Shown piece by piece: positions 44,188 through 53,603 of a stretch of DNA of 64,000 nt (positions within the stretch are counted from its first letter, which is position 1; the number at the start of each line of letters is the position of its first letter). Source of the DNA: Lewinellaceae bacterium (GTDB lineage Bacteria > Bacteroidota > Bacteroidia > Chitinophagales > Saprospiraceae); NCBI GenBank assembly GCA_020636025.1, contig JACJYQ010000004.1, positions 372,001-436,000 of the forward strand. The letters are read 5' to 3'. Below the pieces are notes generated by a model, which saw only the letters and a list, made by a program, of their open reading frames with translations, searched no databases and was not told the origin of the DNA. A program made the translations under genes and the position numbers.

Positions 44188-47100
44188 ATGCGGTTCATCA
44201 TCCTTTATCTTTTACTTTCGAATTGTTTCATCGCAAACTCCCAATCCTTCTATTACGTGCGATATGACGCGGCCTTTGACTATTATTTTGGCGAATTTGA
44301 CGTGCCATCCTGTCAGGCAACAGACATTATCAAAATAAACACGGCAGGTTTCCCACAACCTGTATTTTTTGGTGACATAGCCATTAGCCCTTCTGGTGAA
44401 GTTTATTGTTTTATTTCCGCTTTCACCTCTACTTTTATTGTCAAATTAGACGTTCAAAATAATACCATGAGTATTGTCACAAACACACCAACCAATTACA
44501 ACTCTATGGTTTGTGGTGCAGACAATATTTTATACCTGGCGAGTGGGTTCGGTTTCTATACCTACGATTTAAATACAAATATTGGAACTGACCTTGGCCC
44601 GGTTAATTTTCAACCTTCGGGTGACCTCACATTTATTAACAATCAGCTTTATTGTACTGCCATTCCTAATTCCCTGATACAGGTCAACTTGGCGGATCCA
44701 AACCAAAGCACAGTTTTATTTAACTATTCTTTGCCAAATACATACTCTGCGTGGGGTGTAGTTTCAATTGTGGAATCATGCGACAGCACTACTACCTACA
44801 TTACCGTAACAAGTGGAGATCAACAAGTTACTCAAATATATTTACTGGACGTTCAGAATCAATCGGTCTCATTATTATGTAATTCACCTGGGCCAATTGT
44901 TGGCGCAGCATCAACAAATGAATTTATAGCTTCCGATTGTGCCGTTCGCCTTGATCTTGATCCTGATTCACTTACAAGTGATTGGAGTCCTACGTTTCTT
45001 TGTGAAACGGATACCATACCTATTTGTGATAGTATGGCTACTTATTATTCCGGTTATCTAACAGACTCTATAACCTTGAGCATTTCACTTCCAATAGATA
45101 CTCCAATTGAGTTTCTGACCGCTACACCTAATGCTTCCGTAAATGTATTGGGGCAAGGAAGCACCAAACTCACGTTAATTCCTGCTTCCGGTTCAAGCAT
45201 TTCCAATAATCCTGATTTTCAAAATGTATTGCGCTCTGTCCGCTGGCACGATCATGCGGTTCCTGCTACTCCAGGTGCTCATACCATAGAAATAATCGCC
45301 TATGCTTCCAGTAATCATACAGACACGGCTTATTCTTTCATCTCGGTTGCACCTATTCCAATAGCCGGACGAGATACGGTAGTAAATATTTGTATCGATG
45401 CGCCCTCATTTGATTTATCAGATATGTTAGATGCCAATGCTACCCCGGGAGGAATATGGTCTTCAAATACCCCTCAAGATTTGACTTTTTCCCCGCAGAA
45501 TAATACCCCAGGAACATTCTATTATGTTGTCGATTCGGGATTTTGCCCTCCCGATTCCGCCTCGATTGGAGTTGAGGTTAGCCCACTCCCGTTTTTTTCT
45601 TTAGGACAAGATACAAGTGTGTGTTCTGGGTACCTACTCTCTTTAACTACGCCATATCTGGCTATCTGGCAAGATGGTAAAAATGCCTTTGAATATGAAG
45701 TTACTCAATCAGGTTCATACTGGGCTGAAGTAATTGATTCAATTGGCTGCCAGTTTAGAGATACAATAGATATTGTCATAAAGCCTGAAATACATACCCA
45801 ATCAATTGAAAGTCTGTGTTCCGGTCAAAACTATTCCTGGAATGGAGAAACCTTTAATAAAGACACCGTGGTTTGTGCTGTTTTTGCCGGTACTAATGAT
45901 TGTGATTCTACTCATTGCCTCACATTGACATTTTTACCAACATCCATAAGTTTGGACACTTCAATCTGTTCTGGAAACTCAATATTTTGGTATGGCAATA
46001 ATTACAACTCTTCAGGAATATATACTGATACGCTGATGGTAAATGGCTGTTTAACAGCAGCAACGCTATCACTTTTTATTGCACCTGCCGACACATCGGA
46101 AATTTCAGCAGAAATTTGCAACGGCGACAGCTATCAAATTGGCAATCAATCATTTAACACCTCCGGGCAATACTTTATCCAGCTAAGTTCATCGGCAGGC
46201 TGCGACAGCATAATTCAATTGGATTTGTCTGTAAATCAACCAGAGTTTATTTCTACTTCAATAGACGTTTGTGCCGGAACTATTTACAATTGGGAAGGAC
46301 AGGAACTTGCTGCTCCGGGAACATATGAGAAATCTTACAATTGCGATAGTATTGTAACACTTCAACTCACGTGGAGTTCTCCTCCTCAACCTGAAATTTC
46401 TGGTGATACTATCATTTGTCCCGGTGACTTAACCTTACTATCAGTTGCAAATTATAGCCAGTACCAATGGTCAACTGGGCAAGTGACCACAGATATTGAT
46501 GTAAGCGCTGGCAATTATTTTGTTACTGTTACAGATGCTAACGGGTGTATTGGGAGTGATAGCATTTTGATTTTAGAAAGCGACCCGATTCAAGCTGATT
46601 GGGATCAGTTGTCGCCGGTTTGTCACAATGGTACAGATGGTCTCATAGAATTAAATAACATCTCTGGAGGGAATCCGCCATTTTCTTTTCAACTCAATGG
46701 CAACCCAAAAACAAACACTCCATATTTCCCTAATTTGGCATCCGGTTCATGGAATATTGACATTATTGATAACATAGGTTGCAAGTCCATATTCCAACTT
46801 TACTTAGATAATCCTCCTGATTTGATCGTAAACCTTGGTACTGACCCACCACCATTTGAAAGTAACCAAACATTTCCTCTAATTCCTCAAATTAATATAC
46901 CCGGAACATATAGCTATTCTTGGATCCCTCAAACAGGGCTTTCCTGTTATAATTGTTCTGAACCCATAGCAACCTTAACCGAAGAAATTACTTATATCGT
47001 ATTAGTCACGGATGAGTATAATTGTATTTCTAAAGATAGTATTACTTTAAAGGTTAAGAAAAATGAAGGGATATATGTGCCACAGATTTTCTCTCCAAAT

Positions 47101-47361
47101 GGTGATGGCTTGAATGATGTGTTCAATGTATTTACTGACCTAGGCATCATCAATACAATTGACCTATTCCGAGTTTATGATCGTTGGGGAGAATTATTAT
47201 TTGAGCGGCGAGCTATAAGACCAAATGAAGAAGAATCTGGCTGGGATGGTACTATCCGCGGCAAAAAAGCACTTCCGGGAGTTTATGTCTGGTATCTGGA
47301 AACTCGTCAAAATGATGGCACTTTATTGCAAAAAAGTGGAGAAATAACGTTGATAAGATAA
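44188..47361 (+). CDS. Secreted protein with type B (gliding-associated) Type IX sorting domain
   Basis: The 1057-residue protein has a signal peptide (ending IANSQ), an N-terminal propeller-like region of about 230 residues, Ig-like parts, four modules of about 40-65 residues (SLCSGQNYSWNG, SICSGNSIFWYG, EICNGDSYQIG, DVCAGTIYNWEG), a SprB-like repeat (CHNGTDGLIELNNISGG) and the C-terminal type B domain (IFSPNGDGLNDVF, YDRWGELLFE, GVYVWYLE). Type B cargo is exported by the Type IX system and often fixed to the surface. The role is unknown; adhesion or gliding is inference. Confidence 0.85.
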   Translation: MRFIILYLLLSNCFIANSQSFYYVRYDAAFDYYFGEFDVPSCQATDIIKINTAGFPQPVFFGDIAISPSGEVYCFISAFTSTFIVKLDVQNNTMSIVTNTPTNYNSMVCGADNILYLASGFGFYTYDLNTNIGTDLGPVNFQPSGDLTFINNQLYCTAIPNSLIQVNLADPNQSTVLFNYSLPNTYSAWGVVSIVESCDSTTTYITVTSGDQQVTQIYLLDVQNQSVSLLCNSPGPIVGAASTNEFIASDCAVRLDLDPDSLTSDWSPTFLCETDTIPICDSMATYYSGYLTDSITLSISLPIDTPIEFLTATPNASVNVLGQGSTKLTLIPASGSSISNNPDFQNVLRSVRWHDHAVPATPGAHTIEIIAYASSNHTDTAYSFISVAPIPIAGRDTVVNICIDAPSFDLSDMLDANATPGGIWSSNTPQDLTFSPQNNTPGTFYYVVDSGFCPPDSASIGVEVSPLPFFSLGQDTSVCSGYLLSLTTPYLAIWQDGKNAFEYEVTQSGSYWAEVIDSIGCQFRDTIDIVIKPEIHTQSIESLCSGQNYSWNGETFNKDTVVCAVFAGTNDCDSTHCLTLTFLPTSISLDTSICSGNSIFWYGNNYNSSGIYTDTLMVNGCLTAATLSLFIAPADTSEISAEICNGDSYQIGNQSFNTSGQYFIQLSSSAGCDSIIQLDLSVNQPEFISTSIDVCAGTIYNWEGQELAAPGTYEKSYNCDSIVTLQLTWSSPPQPEISGDTIICPGDLTLLSVANYSQYQWSTGQVTTDIDVSAGNYFVTVTDANGCIGSDSILILESDPIQADWDQLSPVCHNGTDGLIELNNISGGNPPFSFQLNGNPKTNTPYFPNLASGSWNIDIIDNIGCKSIFQLYLDNPPDLIVNLGTDPPPFESNQTFPLIPQINIPGTYSYSWIPQTGLSCYNCSEPIATLTEEITYIVLVTDEYNCISKDSITLKVKKNEGIYVPQIFSPNGDGLNDVFNVFTDLGIINTIDLFRVYDRWGELLFERRAIRPNEEESGWDGTIRGKKALPGVYVWYLETRQNDGTLLQKSGEITLIR

Positions 47362-47382
47362 TGATAATAGACTCATTAAATT

Positions 47383-48048
47383 TCACACCCACTCAGGGTT
47401 CCCACCTTTTAATCGTAAAATTCTCTGTGTCCTGTTTGCCAGTTCCAGATCGTGGGTAACCAGAACCAGCGTTGTACCGGCAGTCTGATTTAATTCAAAT
47501 ATCAGATCAACGATACCGGATGCGTTTTCCGCATCGAGGTTGCCGGTTGGTTCGTCAGCAAACAGTATTTGAGGATTGTTGGAGAACGCACGGGCAATGC
47601 ATACCCGTTGTTGTTCACCACCTGAAAGTTGTGTAGGATAATGATCCATTCGGTCGCCCAAACCAACTTTTTCGAGCCATTTGCGCGCAATCGACTCCGC
47701 TGTATTGTCACCACGTAATTCCAAAGGCACCATTACGTTTTCCAGCGCAGTCAGCGTTGGGATCAGCTGGAAATTCTGAAAGACGAAACCTACGTGTTTG
47801 TTCCGGACATCCGCACGCTGGTCTTCACTGAGGCTATCCAGTGTAATACCGTTTAGCACCACTGAGCCTTCACTGGCTCTGTCCAGACCGGCACAAAGGC
47901 CCAAAAGTGTTGTTTTCCCGGAACCAGAAGGTCCTACAATGGCAAAGGTGTCGCCCTGGGAAAGATCAAAGGATACATTGTCCAACACCGTAAGGTCGGA
48001 GCCGTTTGCTGTGCGATACCGTTTGCTGAGATTGCTGGCTTTAAGCAT
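47383..48048 (-). CDS. ABC transporter ATP-binding protein, LolD/YbbA-like
   Basis: The 221-residue ATPase has Walker A GPSGSGKTTLLG, the family insert FQNFQLIPTLTALENVMVPLEL, signature LSGGEQQR and Walker B ILFADEPTGNLD. This sequence type drives MacB/LolCDE/FtsX-like permeases in lipoprotein release or export. No permease gene is adjacent, so its partner is unknown. It is convergent with the type B cargo gene. Confidence 0.85.
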   Translation of the reverse strand: MLKASNLSKRYRTANGSDLTVLDNVSFDLSQGDTFAIVGPSGSGKTTLLGLCAGLDRASEGSVVLNGITLDSLSEDQRADVRNKHVGFVFQNFQLIPTLTALENVMVPLELRGDNTAESIARKWLEKVGLGDRMDHYPTQLSGGEQQRVCIARAFSNNPQILFADEPTGNLDAENASGIVDLIFELNQTAGTTLVLVTHDLELANRTQRILRLKGGNPEWV

Positions 48049-48167
48049 AAACTTGCTACGTTATTTAATGAAATCAGTTCAGGAAACGCGAGGTAGCGTC
48101 AAAGGTTTTAATGCTTTGACGAACGCCTTTGTTTATCTTGCAGAACAACTGATTTTCCCGACAGAAA

Positions 48168-50258
48168 TCAAACTTTCCAAAGTCTGAGGAATAGCACCTC
48201 AAGGGCCAGAAACAAAAGGGCGAAAATGACACACCAGCGCCACAGTACAATTCCCCGTTCTTGCTCGTCGACCACCTGACTGAAATTTGCCTCGGCATTC
48301 TCAGACAGGACTTTAAAGTTGGCAGGCAAGCCTTCTGACAGCTCATCAAATGATTTATAGGCCAGATCGCTTTCTCGTCTATCAAAATTGTAGGAAAACT
48401 CAGCAAGCGTACTATCGCCTTGCAATTGCAGTTTGTACCATCCTGCGTTCTGAACCTGAGTACCTGGTGAAAGCAACACTTTGGATCCAAATATCCTTTG
48501 CTCAGGAATAAATTCATTTCCGATAGCCTTAGCTGTTGTACTTGCTTCGCCAGAATTGTTGCTCTGTGGAGTCACTGAACCCTCAGCCACCTTCTTCAAT
48601 TTATAAATGGATTCACCAGCAGCAGACACCTGATGCCTGGACTCAAGTACCTCATCCTTCCCTATTGTATAAGCGATTTGCCGTTCTTTAGTTCCTGCAA
48701 TGGCCATTTTGAACAGCATTGGAACAAATATTTCTGCGTTTCTAACCAGATCGTTTACCTGATCATTCAAAGGAGCTGCCGAAAAGTATAGAGCACCCTC
48801 TGCAGCCCGGTATTTTGCCAGCAATGCCGTTCCATCCCGATATGTCAGAATATGTTCTCCGGTTGAAGGATTCAACTTGAAATTGCCCTTTGTAGCCGGT
48901 AGGCGCAGGTTGGCACTTTTGTTCAGATAAACATCCCTGAAAACAAACTCCTCGGAATTCAATTGACTTGCTTCTCGAGCATTGGGTTCAAAAGGACCCA
49001 ATGCTCCAGCTCCAAAGATTTGCAAGAGCGCATTATACGAGTTAACATCACCATTTTGTGCGGGAAATACCAGCACATTTCCTCCATTATCTGCAAATGA
49101 TTTCAATTCAGTCGCCAAACCCGAGGAAACATCATCAAGCTCATTCAAAACGATCAACTGGTAATCGGCAAATTTGGAATAATCCAGCGCACGTGCATCT
49201 GCATTTTCGAGATGTGCATAGCGGGCTCCCAAAAAGGCATTTGTGAGATACTTGTTGGTCTGGAAACCATTGATAACCAGAATATTAATATGCTCAGCAA
49301 CATTAAAAGAGAGGTAATAATCGTCGTCGAATTGCACCGGATAATCGGTAATGGAAACCCGCGCTTCGTGCCATCCCGGGTGGAGAATGGTAAACGGTAT
49401 GGTATCCAGTTTGCTTCTTCTGGCCGGGATATCGAGCGAGCCCGCCGGTTTGGTTTGGTTATCGTGCCTTAGACTTAAACGGACATCCGGCGCTTCCTCA
49501 TCGCTGCGATTGGTGATCTTTACCACCAAATTGGCCGGTTGGTTCAAAATTTGAACGGGACTCTCAAACCAGGCAGAATCGATGGAAACATTGCTTTCTC
49601 GTACAGCGCGCATGGGTACCAAATTCACTTCCATTAAGGTATCCTTGAAATTGGCCACATCTGCTATGTTCGCCTGGAAATCGCTGATCACAAAGGCGAT
49701 CTTGTTCTCCTGTTTGCCTGTATTCAGGCACTGCTGCTGGCGAATCAGCACCTTGGACATTTCTCTTGTCTCCGGACTAATCCGGACTTCCTCAATTCGG
49801 TTTAGCGCATCTTCCTTGCTGATCAGCCGCTGGTCTCGTCCTTCAAATGCATTGGTTAAAATCTGAAAGCGGTCATCTACCTGATAAGCCGACACAATTT
49901 CCCGCGCCCGTTGTTTGGCGAGTTCCAGCAATGGAGCATCCTTGGACAAAGCATTCATGCTGAACGAATTGTCGATAAATATACTTACTGCTTTTTCTCC
50001 CTTTTTCACTCCTTCTGAAAGCGGGATAAAGGGCTGGGCAAAGGCAAGCACCATGGCAGCAATCGCCAAACACCTCATCAGCAATACCAATAGATTGCGG
50101 AGTTTTTGCCGGTTGCTTGTTTCTTCCTTCACTTCCTTGAGGAAGCGAACATTGGTAAAGTAAACGCGCTTGAAACGACGGAAATAGAACAGGTGAATGA
50201 TTATCGGAACAGATAAGACTGCCAGAGCAGCAAGAAATCCGGGAAATAGAAATTGCAT
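48168..50258 (-). CDS. BatA-domain protein with von Willebrand factor A domain
   Basis: The 696-residue protein begins with the BatA N-terminal domain (FLFPGFLAALAVLSVPIIIH, then FYFRRFKRVYFTNVRFL), with two membrane helices. A VWA domain with MIDAS motif DNSFSMN follows (about residues 90-210). Then come a beta-rich region, a class I amidotransferase-like domain (NGFQTNKYLTNAF to GGNVLVFP) and a C-terminal membrane helix. Such proteins belong to Bacteroidota Bat/aerotolerance-type operons; no batB, batC or MoxR gene is adjacent. The function is not established. Confidence 0.83.
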   Translation of the reverse strand: MQFLFPGFLAALAVLSVPIIIHLFYFRRFKRVYFTNVRFLKEVKEETSNRQKLRNLLVLLMRCLAIAAMVLAFAQPFIPLSEGVKKGEKAVSIFIDNSFSMNALSKDAPLLELAKQRAREIVSAYQVDDRFQILTNAFEGRDQRLISKEDALNRIEEVRISPETREMSKVLIRQQQCLNTGKQENKIAFVISDFQANIADVANFKDTLMEVNLVPMRAVRESNVSIDSAWFESPVQILNQPANLVVKITNRSDEEAPDVRLSLRHDNQTKPAGSLDIPARRSKLDTIPFTILHPGWHEARVSITDYPVQFDDDYYLSFNVAEHINILVINGFQTNKYLTNAFLGARYAHLENADARALDYSKFADYQLIVLNELDDVSSGLATELKSFADNGGNVLVFPAQNGDVNSYNALLQIFGAGALGPFEPNAREASQLNSEEFVFRDVYLNKSANLRLPATKGNFKLNPSTGEHILTYRDGTALLAKYRAAEGALYFSAAPLNDQVNDLVRNAEIFVPMLFKMAIAGTKERQIAYTIGKDEVLESRHQVSAAGESIYKLKKVAEGSVTPQSNNSGEASTTAKAIGNEFIPEQRIFGSKVLLSPGTQVQNAGWYKLQLQGDSTLAEFSYNFDRRESDLAYKSFDELSEGLPANFKVLSENAEANFSQVVDEQERGIVLWRWCVIFALLFLALEVLFLRLWKV

Positions 50259-50587
50259 TGCTTATGGGTATATTCGAAACCTGAGTTCAGGTTGGATTCG
50301 CGTCAATATTTTGGAAAGGCAAAAATGGCGGATTTATTTTAATAATCGACTCTTAATTGCCTAAACTGCTGATTATAGAGCTAATTGACAGCAAAGTTGG
50401 TAAACTTGTTCATTGAAGTTGAGGATTATTTTTGAATGTGCTCTATTGCATCGTTTGAGACAAGTTTTTGTTTCTCGCAGATTAGACACAGATTTGTTTG
50501 ATCGCCGCGTTTGGTGTTTTTTTCTACACCAAACGCAACAACATCGCGAGAACATTAATTCAATCTAAAATTCACTTGCTGTATTGA
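50259..50587. other. Gene-free region holding the left RAYT-associated palindrome
   Basis: No coding frame is convincing. Apart from the palindrome at 50507-50536, I see nothing specific. Confidence 0.5.
50507..50536 (+). repeat. REP-like palindrome, left of the RAYT gene
   Basis: Perfect 11-bp stem GCGTTTGGTGT (50507-50517) with ACACCAAACGC (50526-50536), loop of 8. The outer left flank CGCC and right flank AACAACATCGCG match those of the copy at 51237-51266 in reverse complement. Confidence 0.8.
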
Positions 50588-51157
50588 TCAGTAACAATCA
50601 TCTGGAGGCGGCCAGTCATCACCATACCAGAAATGTTTCAAAAATGTCCATCTCAAGTCTGCCTTGCTGTAAAAAGCAGCTGATGACCAGCCGTATTCTT
50701 CGACTTTGTTTACCAGACTCCACCGGGGTTGAATAGGATTCCGATGTATGTATTTCATTTTTTGTAAAACGACCTCGTCAGTAAATAAGGGTATTGACAA
50801 TGGCTTATCTTTGAAAAACTGATATTTTCTGTCGTTCCTATCCACTTTGAATATTTCAAGTACCTCAGGATGATTGAATGATAAATCACTTTTGATCCTT
50901 TGTGCAACAAACTTCATAAATCGGAGTCGAGTATTGGAAAACGTTTTATCACCAATCATTTGCCAAATGAGGTGAAAATGATTTGGCATAATAACAAAAG
51001 CATACACTCGAACAATGGACTCTTCTGAAAGAAACGCCAATGAGTCTGTAATGATTTTTTTATACTTATCCGGTGTTAGTAAGTGTCTCCAATTTTTAAC
51101 AGTGGCTGTAGTAAAGTACAAATCCGTATATTGGCTTTGAAGGTTTCCGGGTAGCAT
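50588..51157 (-). CDS. REP-associated tyrosine transposase (RAYT)
   Basis: The 189-residue protein is a Y1 HUH transposase of the RAYT group, distinct from IS200 TnpA. It has the His pair in VIMPNHFHLIW and a catalytic Tyr in MKYIHRNPIQPRW, followed by the C-terminal WSSAAFY segment seen in RAYTs. RAYTs bind and cut REP palindromes and are usually domesticated single copies. Here matching palindromes lie on both sides in opposite orientation. The ATG at 51155-51157 is preferred; the longer frame from 51262 would translate part of the right palindrome. Confidence 0.88.
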   Translation of the reverse strand: MLPGNLQSQYTDLYFTTATVKNWRHLLTPDKYKKIITDSLAFLSEESIVRVYAFVIMPNHFHLIWQMIGDKTFSNTRLRFMKFVAQRIKSDLSFNHPEVLEIFKVDRNDRKYQFFKDKPLSIPLFTDEVVLQKMKYIHRNPIQPRWSLVNKVEEYGWSSAAFYSKADLRWTFLKHFWYGDDWPPPDDCY

Positions 51158-51236
51158 GTTGGGTGTTTTGATATTAAAATTAATGCTTTTTGGAGGGATT
51201 TGCAATAGTTGTAATGCTAGGTACGCGCTTTGCGTT

Positions 51237-51266
51237 GCGTTTGGTGTTAAAAAAAACACCAAACGC
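51237..51266 (-). repeat. REP-like palindrome, right of the RAYT gene and upstream of thyA
   Basis: Perfect 12-bp stem GCGTTTGGTGTT (51237-51248) with AACACCAAACGC (51255-51266), loop AAAAAA. It lies about 140 bases before the thyA start. Confidence 0.8.
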
Positions 51267-51405
51267 GGCGAAAAAAGAGAATACTAGATTTAGCCTCCAT
51301 ATTTCACTTCTTTTTCAAAACTGCCCACGCAAAACAACCCAACTCATTTTTTCACCCGATATTCGCACTACTACAAGTTCATTTCCGGAAACCACTTCCC
51401 ATACT

Positions 51406-52200
51406 ATGCAAGCTTACCACGACCTGCTCCGACACATACTTGATAATGGTGCCAGAAAATCTGACCGAACTGGAACCGGAACCATCAGTGTATTTGGATA
51501 TCAGATGCGATTTAACCTGGCTGATGGTTTTCCTTTATTGACAACTAAAAAAGTGCACACCAGGAGCATCATTCACGAATTGTTGTGGTTCTTACATGGA
51601 GATACCAATATTGCCTATCTGAAGGAAAACGGTGTAAGTATTTGGGATGAATGGGCCGATCCAGATGGAAATCTGGGACCAGTTTATGGAAAACAATGGC
51701 GCTCCTGGGCCAGTCCGAACGGTGAAACGATCGACCAAATCAAAATTGCTGTTGACACCATTAAAAACAACCCAGACAGCCGCCGGATCATTGTCTCTGC
51801 CTGGAATCCCGCAGACCTGTCGAAAATGGCGCTGGCTCCCTGCCATTGCCTGTTTCAGTTTTATGTAGCCGATGGAAAATTGTCGTGCCAGCTTTACCAA
51901 CGCAGTGCAGATGTATTTTTAGGAGTTCCATTTAACATTGCCTCCTATGCCCTGTTGACCATGATGATTGCTCAGGTATGCGACCTGGAGCCCGGTGATT
52001 TTATTTGGACAGGAGGAGATACACACCTGTATATCAATCATTTGGAACAGGTTGAGTTGCAGTTGTCGCGAAGTTTTCGAGAATTGCCTACCATGAAGAT
52101 AAATCCGAAAGTGAGGGACATTTTCGGATTTACCTACGAAGATTTTGAATTAAAGAATTACGATCCCTGGCCAGGAATCAAGGCTCCTGTGGCAGTATAA
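51406..52200 (+). CDS. thyA: Thymidylate synthase
   Basis: ThyA methylates dUMP to dTMP with methylenetetrahydrofolate. The 264-residue length equals that of E. coli ThyA. Seen are RKSDRTGTGTISVFG, the nucleophile Cys in APCHCLFQFYV, the dUMP-binding RSADVFLGVPFNIASYALL and the C-terminal GIKAPVAV. The open frame begins 72 codons earlier at 51190, but that extension translates the right RAYT palindrome and is not homologous; the ATG at 51406 is the true start. It converges on the E2 gene. Confidence 0.95.
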   Translation: MQAYHDLLRHILDNGARKSDRTGTGTISVFGYQMRFNLADGFPLLTTKKVHTRSIIHELLWFLHGDTNIAYLKENGVSIWDEWADPDGNLGPVYGKQWRSWASPNGETIDQIKIAVDTIKNNPDSRRIIVSAWNPADLSKMALAPCHCLFQFYVADGKLSCQLYQRSADVFLGVPFNIASYALLTMMIAQVCDLEPGDFIWTGGDTHLYINHLEQVELQLSRSFRELPTMKINPKVRDIFGFTYEDFELKNYDPWPGIKAPVAV

Positions 52201-52218
52201 GCACACATAAATTATAGA

Positions 52219-53487
52219 TTAAAGCCAACCCAGAAACGGCTCTTCCAGGATTTTCTTCAGTTCTACCAGGAATCTTGCTGCATCACCGCCATTGATCACC
52301 CGGTGATCCCAACCAATGGTCATGGGCATCATCAAACGGGGTTCAAATGATTTGGTGCTTTCGTTCCATACCGGTTCGTATTCAGCTGCTACAACGCTCA
52401 AAATGGCGACCTCAGGCCAGTTTACAATGGAAATCATATTGGTGCCGCCAATGCCGCCAATGTTGGAAATGGTGAACGTGCCACCTTGCAGATCAGGCAT
52501 GGTGAGTTTTCCGGCCTTGGTACGGCCACTGATATCAGCGAGATCAATGGATATCTGAGTAAGGCTTTTTTGATCTGTGTTCTTGATATTTGGCACAAAG
52601 AGTCCGTTCGGCGTATCTACGGCTATGCCAACATTGACAAACTTCTTGTAAATCACCTCGTTTGTCTCTACGTCAAGGCTAGCATTGAAATGCGGCATTT
52701 TGCGAAGCACGGATGCTACCGCTTTGGCCAAAATGGCCGTCATCGTCAGGCTTCCGCCCTGGGCTTTCACCTGATCTTTATTCTGCTGACGCAATGCCTC
52801 AATGCTGGTGATGTCTGCCTTATTGCTTATCCAGGCATGTGGGATGGTATTGGTTGAGTACGACATGGCTTCAGCAGTCAATACACCAACGTTACTTTGA
52901 GCTTTACGCTCTGTTTCACCAAATTTCGAAAAATCAGGAAGTGGTTTTCTCGCAACTCCGCCGCCTGCTGCAACGCCACCACCAGTGTCTACTTTTCTTT
53001 TCACATAGTCAACCACATCTTTGTATGAAATACGGCTGGCACCTTCAGCCGGACGTACATCCGACAAATTCACACCAAACTCCTTGGCTCTTTTTCTGGC
53101 CAGCGGAGATACCCTCAGGTTAGAAGAACTTGTTTCTTTCTTTGGTGCCGGCGTTTCTTTAGGCTCGGCAGGTGCAGGAGGCGCTTCCGGAGCAGCAGGT
53201 GGCTCTGTTGCCGGTTGGGCCGCAGCGGGAGCAGGGGCAGTACCCGTTGATTCAGCAGCCTGCATTCTCAGGACAAGCGTGCCTTCAGTCACTTCATCGC
53301 CTTTTTTTACCAGTATTTCTTCAATGACACCTTCAGCATCGATGGGCATTTCAGCATCCACTTTATCAGTGCCAACTACGATAACTACTTGTTCATTCGA
53401 TACTTTATCACCGGGTTTTACCAGAATCTCGGTCACTTTACCGGTTACACCATCACCAAGAGAGGGAAGTTTAAATTCGTAGGCCAT
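52219..53487 (-). CDS. 2-oxoacid dehydrogenase E2 acyltransferase
   Basis: The 422-residue protein has one lipoyl domain with the lipoylated Lys in GTDKVDAEMP, a Pro/Ala-rich linker, a peripheral subunit-binding domain (SPLARKRAKEFGVNLSDV) and the catalytic domain with DHRVINGGDAARFL. It takes acyl groups from an E1 decarboxylase to CoA. Which complex (pyruvate, branched-chain or 2-oxoglutarate) cannot be told; E1 and E3 genes are not adjacent. The ATG at 53485-53487 starts with the lipoyl domain; the upstream open extension is ignored. Confidence 0.9.
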   Translation of the reverse strand: MAYEFKLPSLGDGVTGKVTEILVKPGDKVSNEQVVIVVGTDKVDAEMPIDAEGVIEEILVKKGDEVTEGTLVLRMQAAESTGTAPAPAAAQPATEPPAAPEAPPAPAEPKETPAPKKETSSSNLRVSPLARKRAKEFGVNLSDVRPAEGASRISYKDVVDYVKRKVDTGGGVAAGGGVARKPLPDFSKFGETERKAQSNVGVLTAEAMSYSTNTIPHAWISNKADITSIEALRQQNKDQVKAQGGSLTMTAILAKAVASVLRKMPHFNASLDVETNEVIYKKFVNVGIAVDTPNGLFVPNIKNTDQKSLTQISIDLADISGRTKAGKLTMPDLQGGTFTISNIGGIGGTNMISIVNWPEVAILSVVAAEYEPVWNESTKSFEPRLMMPMTIGWDHRVINGGDAARFLVELKKILEEPFLGWL

Positions 53488-53603
53488 ATTACCTTGCTTA
53501 TCATTTTGTGGTCTGACAACAGTCAAACCGATATCACCATTAACAAGGCAAATATGAGATAAGTTTGTCGGAAAACGGTTCAGAATTTCAGGATATTTGC
53601 CAA

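Noticed and set aside
51190..51405. N-terminal extension of ThyA or separate small gene
   Set aside because: It translates the RAYT palindrome and leader; the family start is the ATG at 51406.
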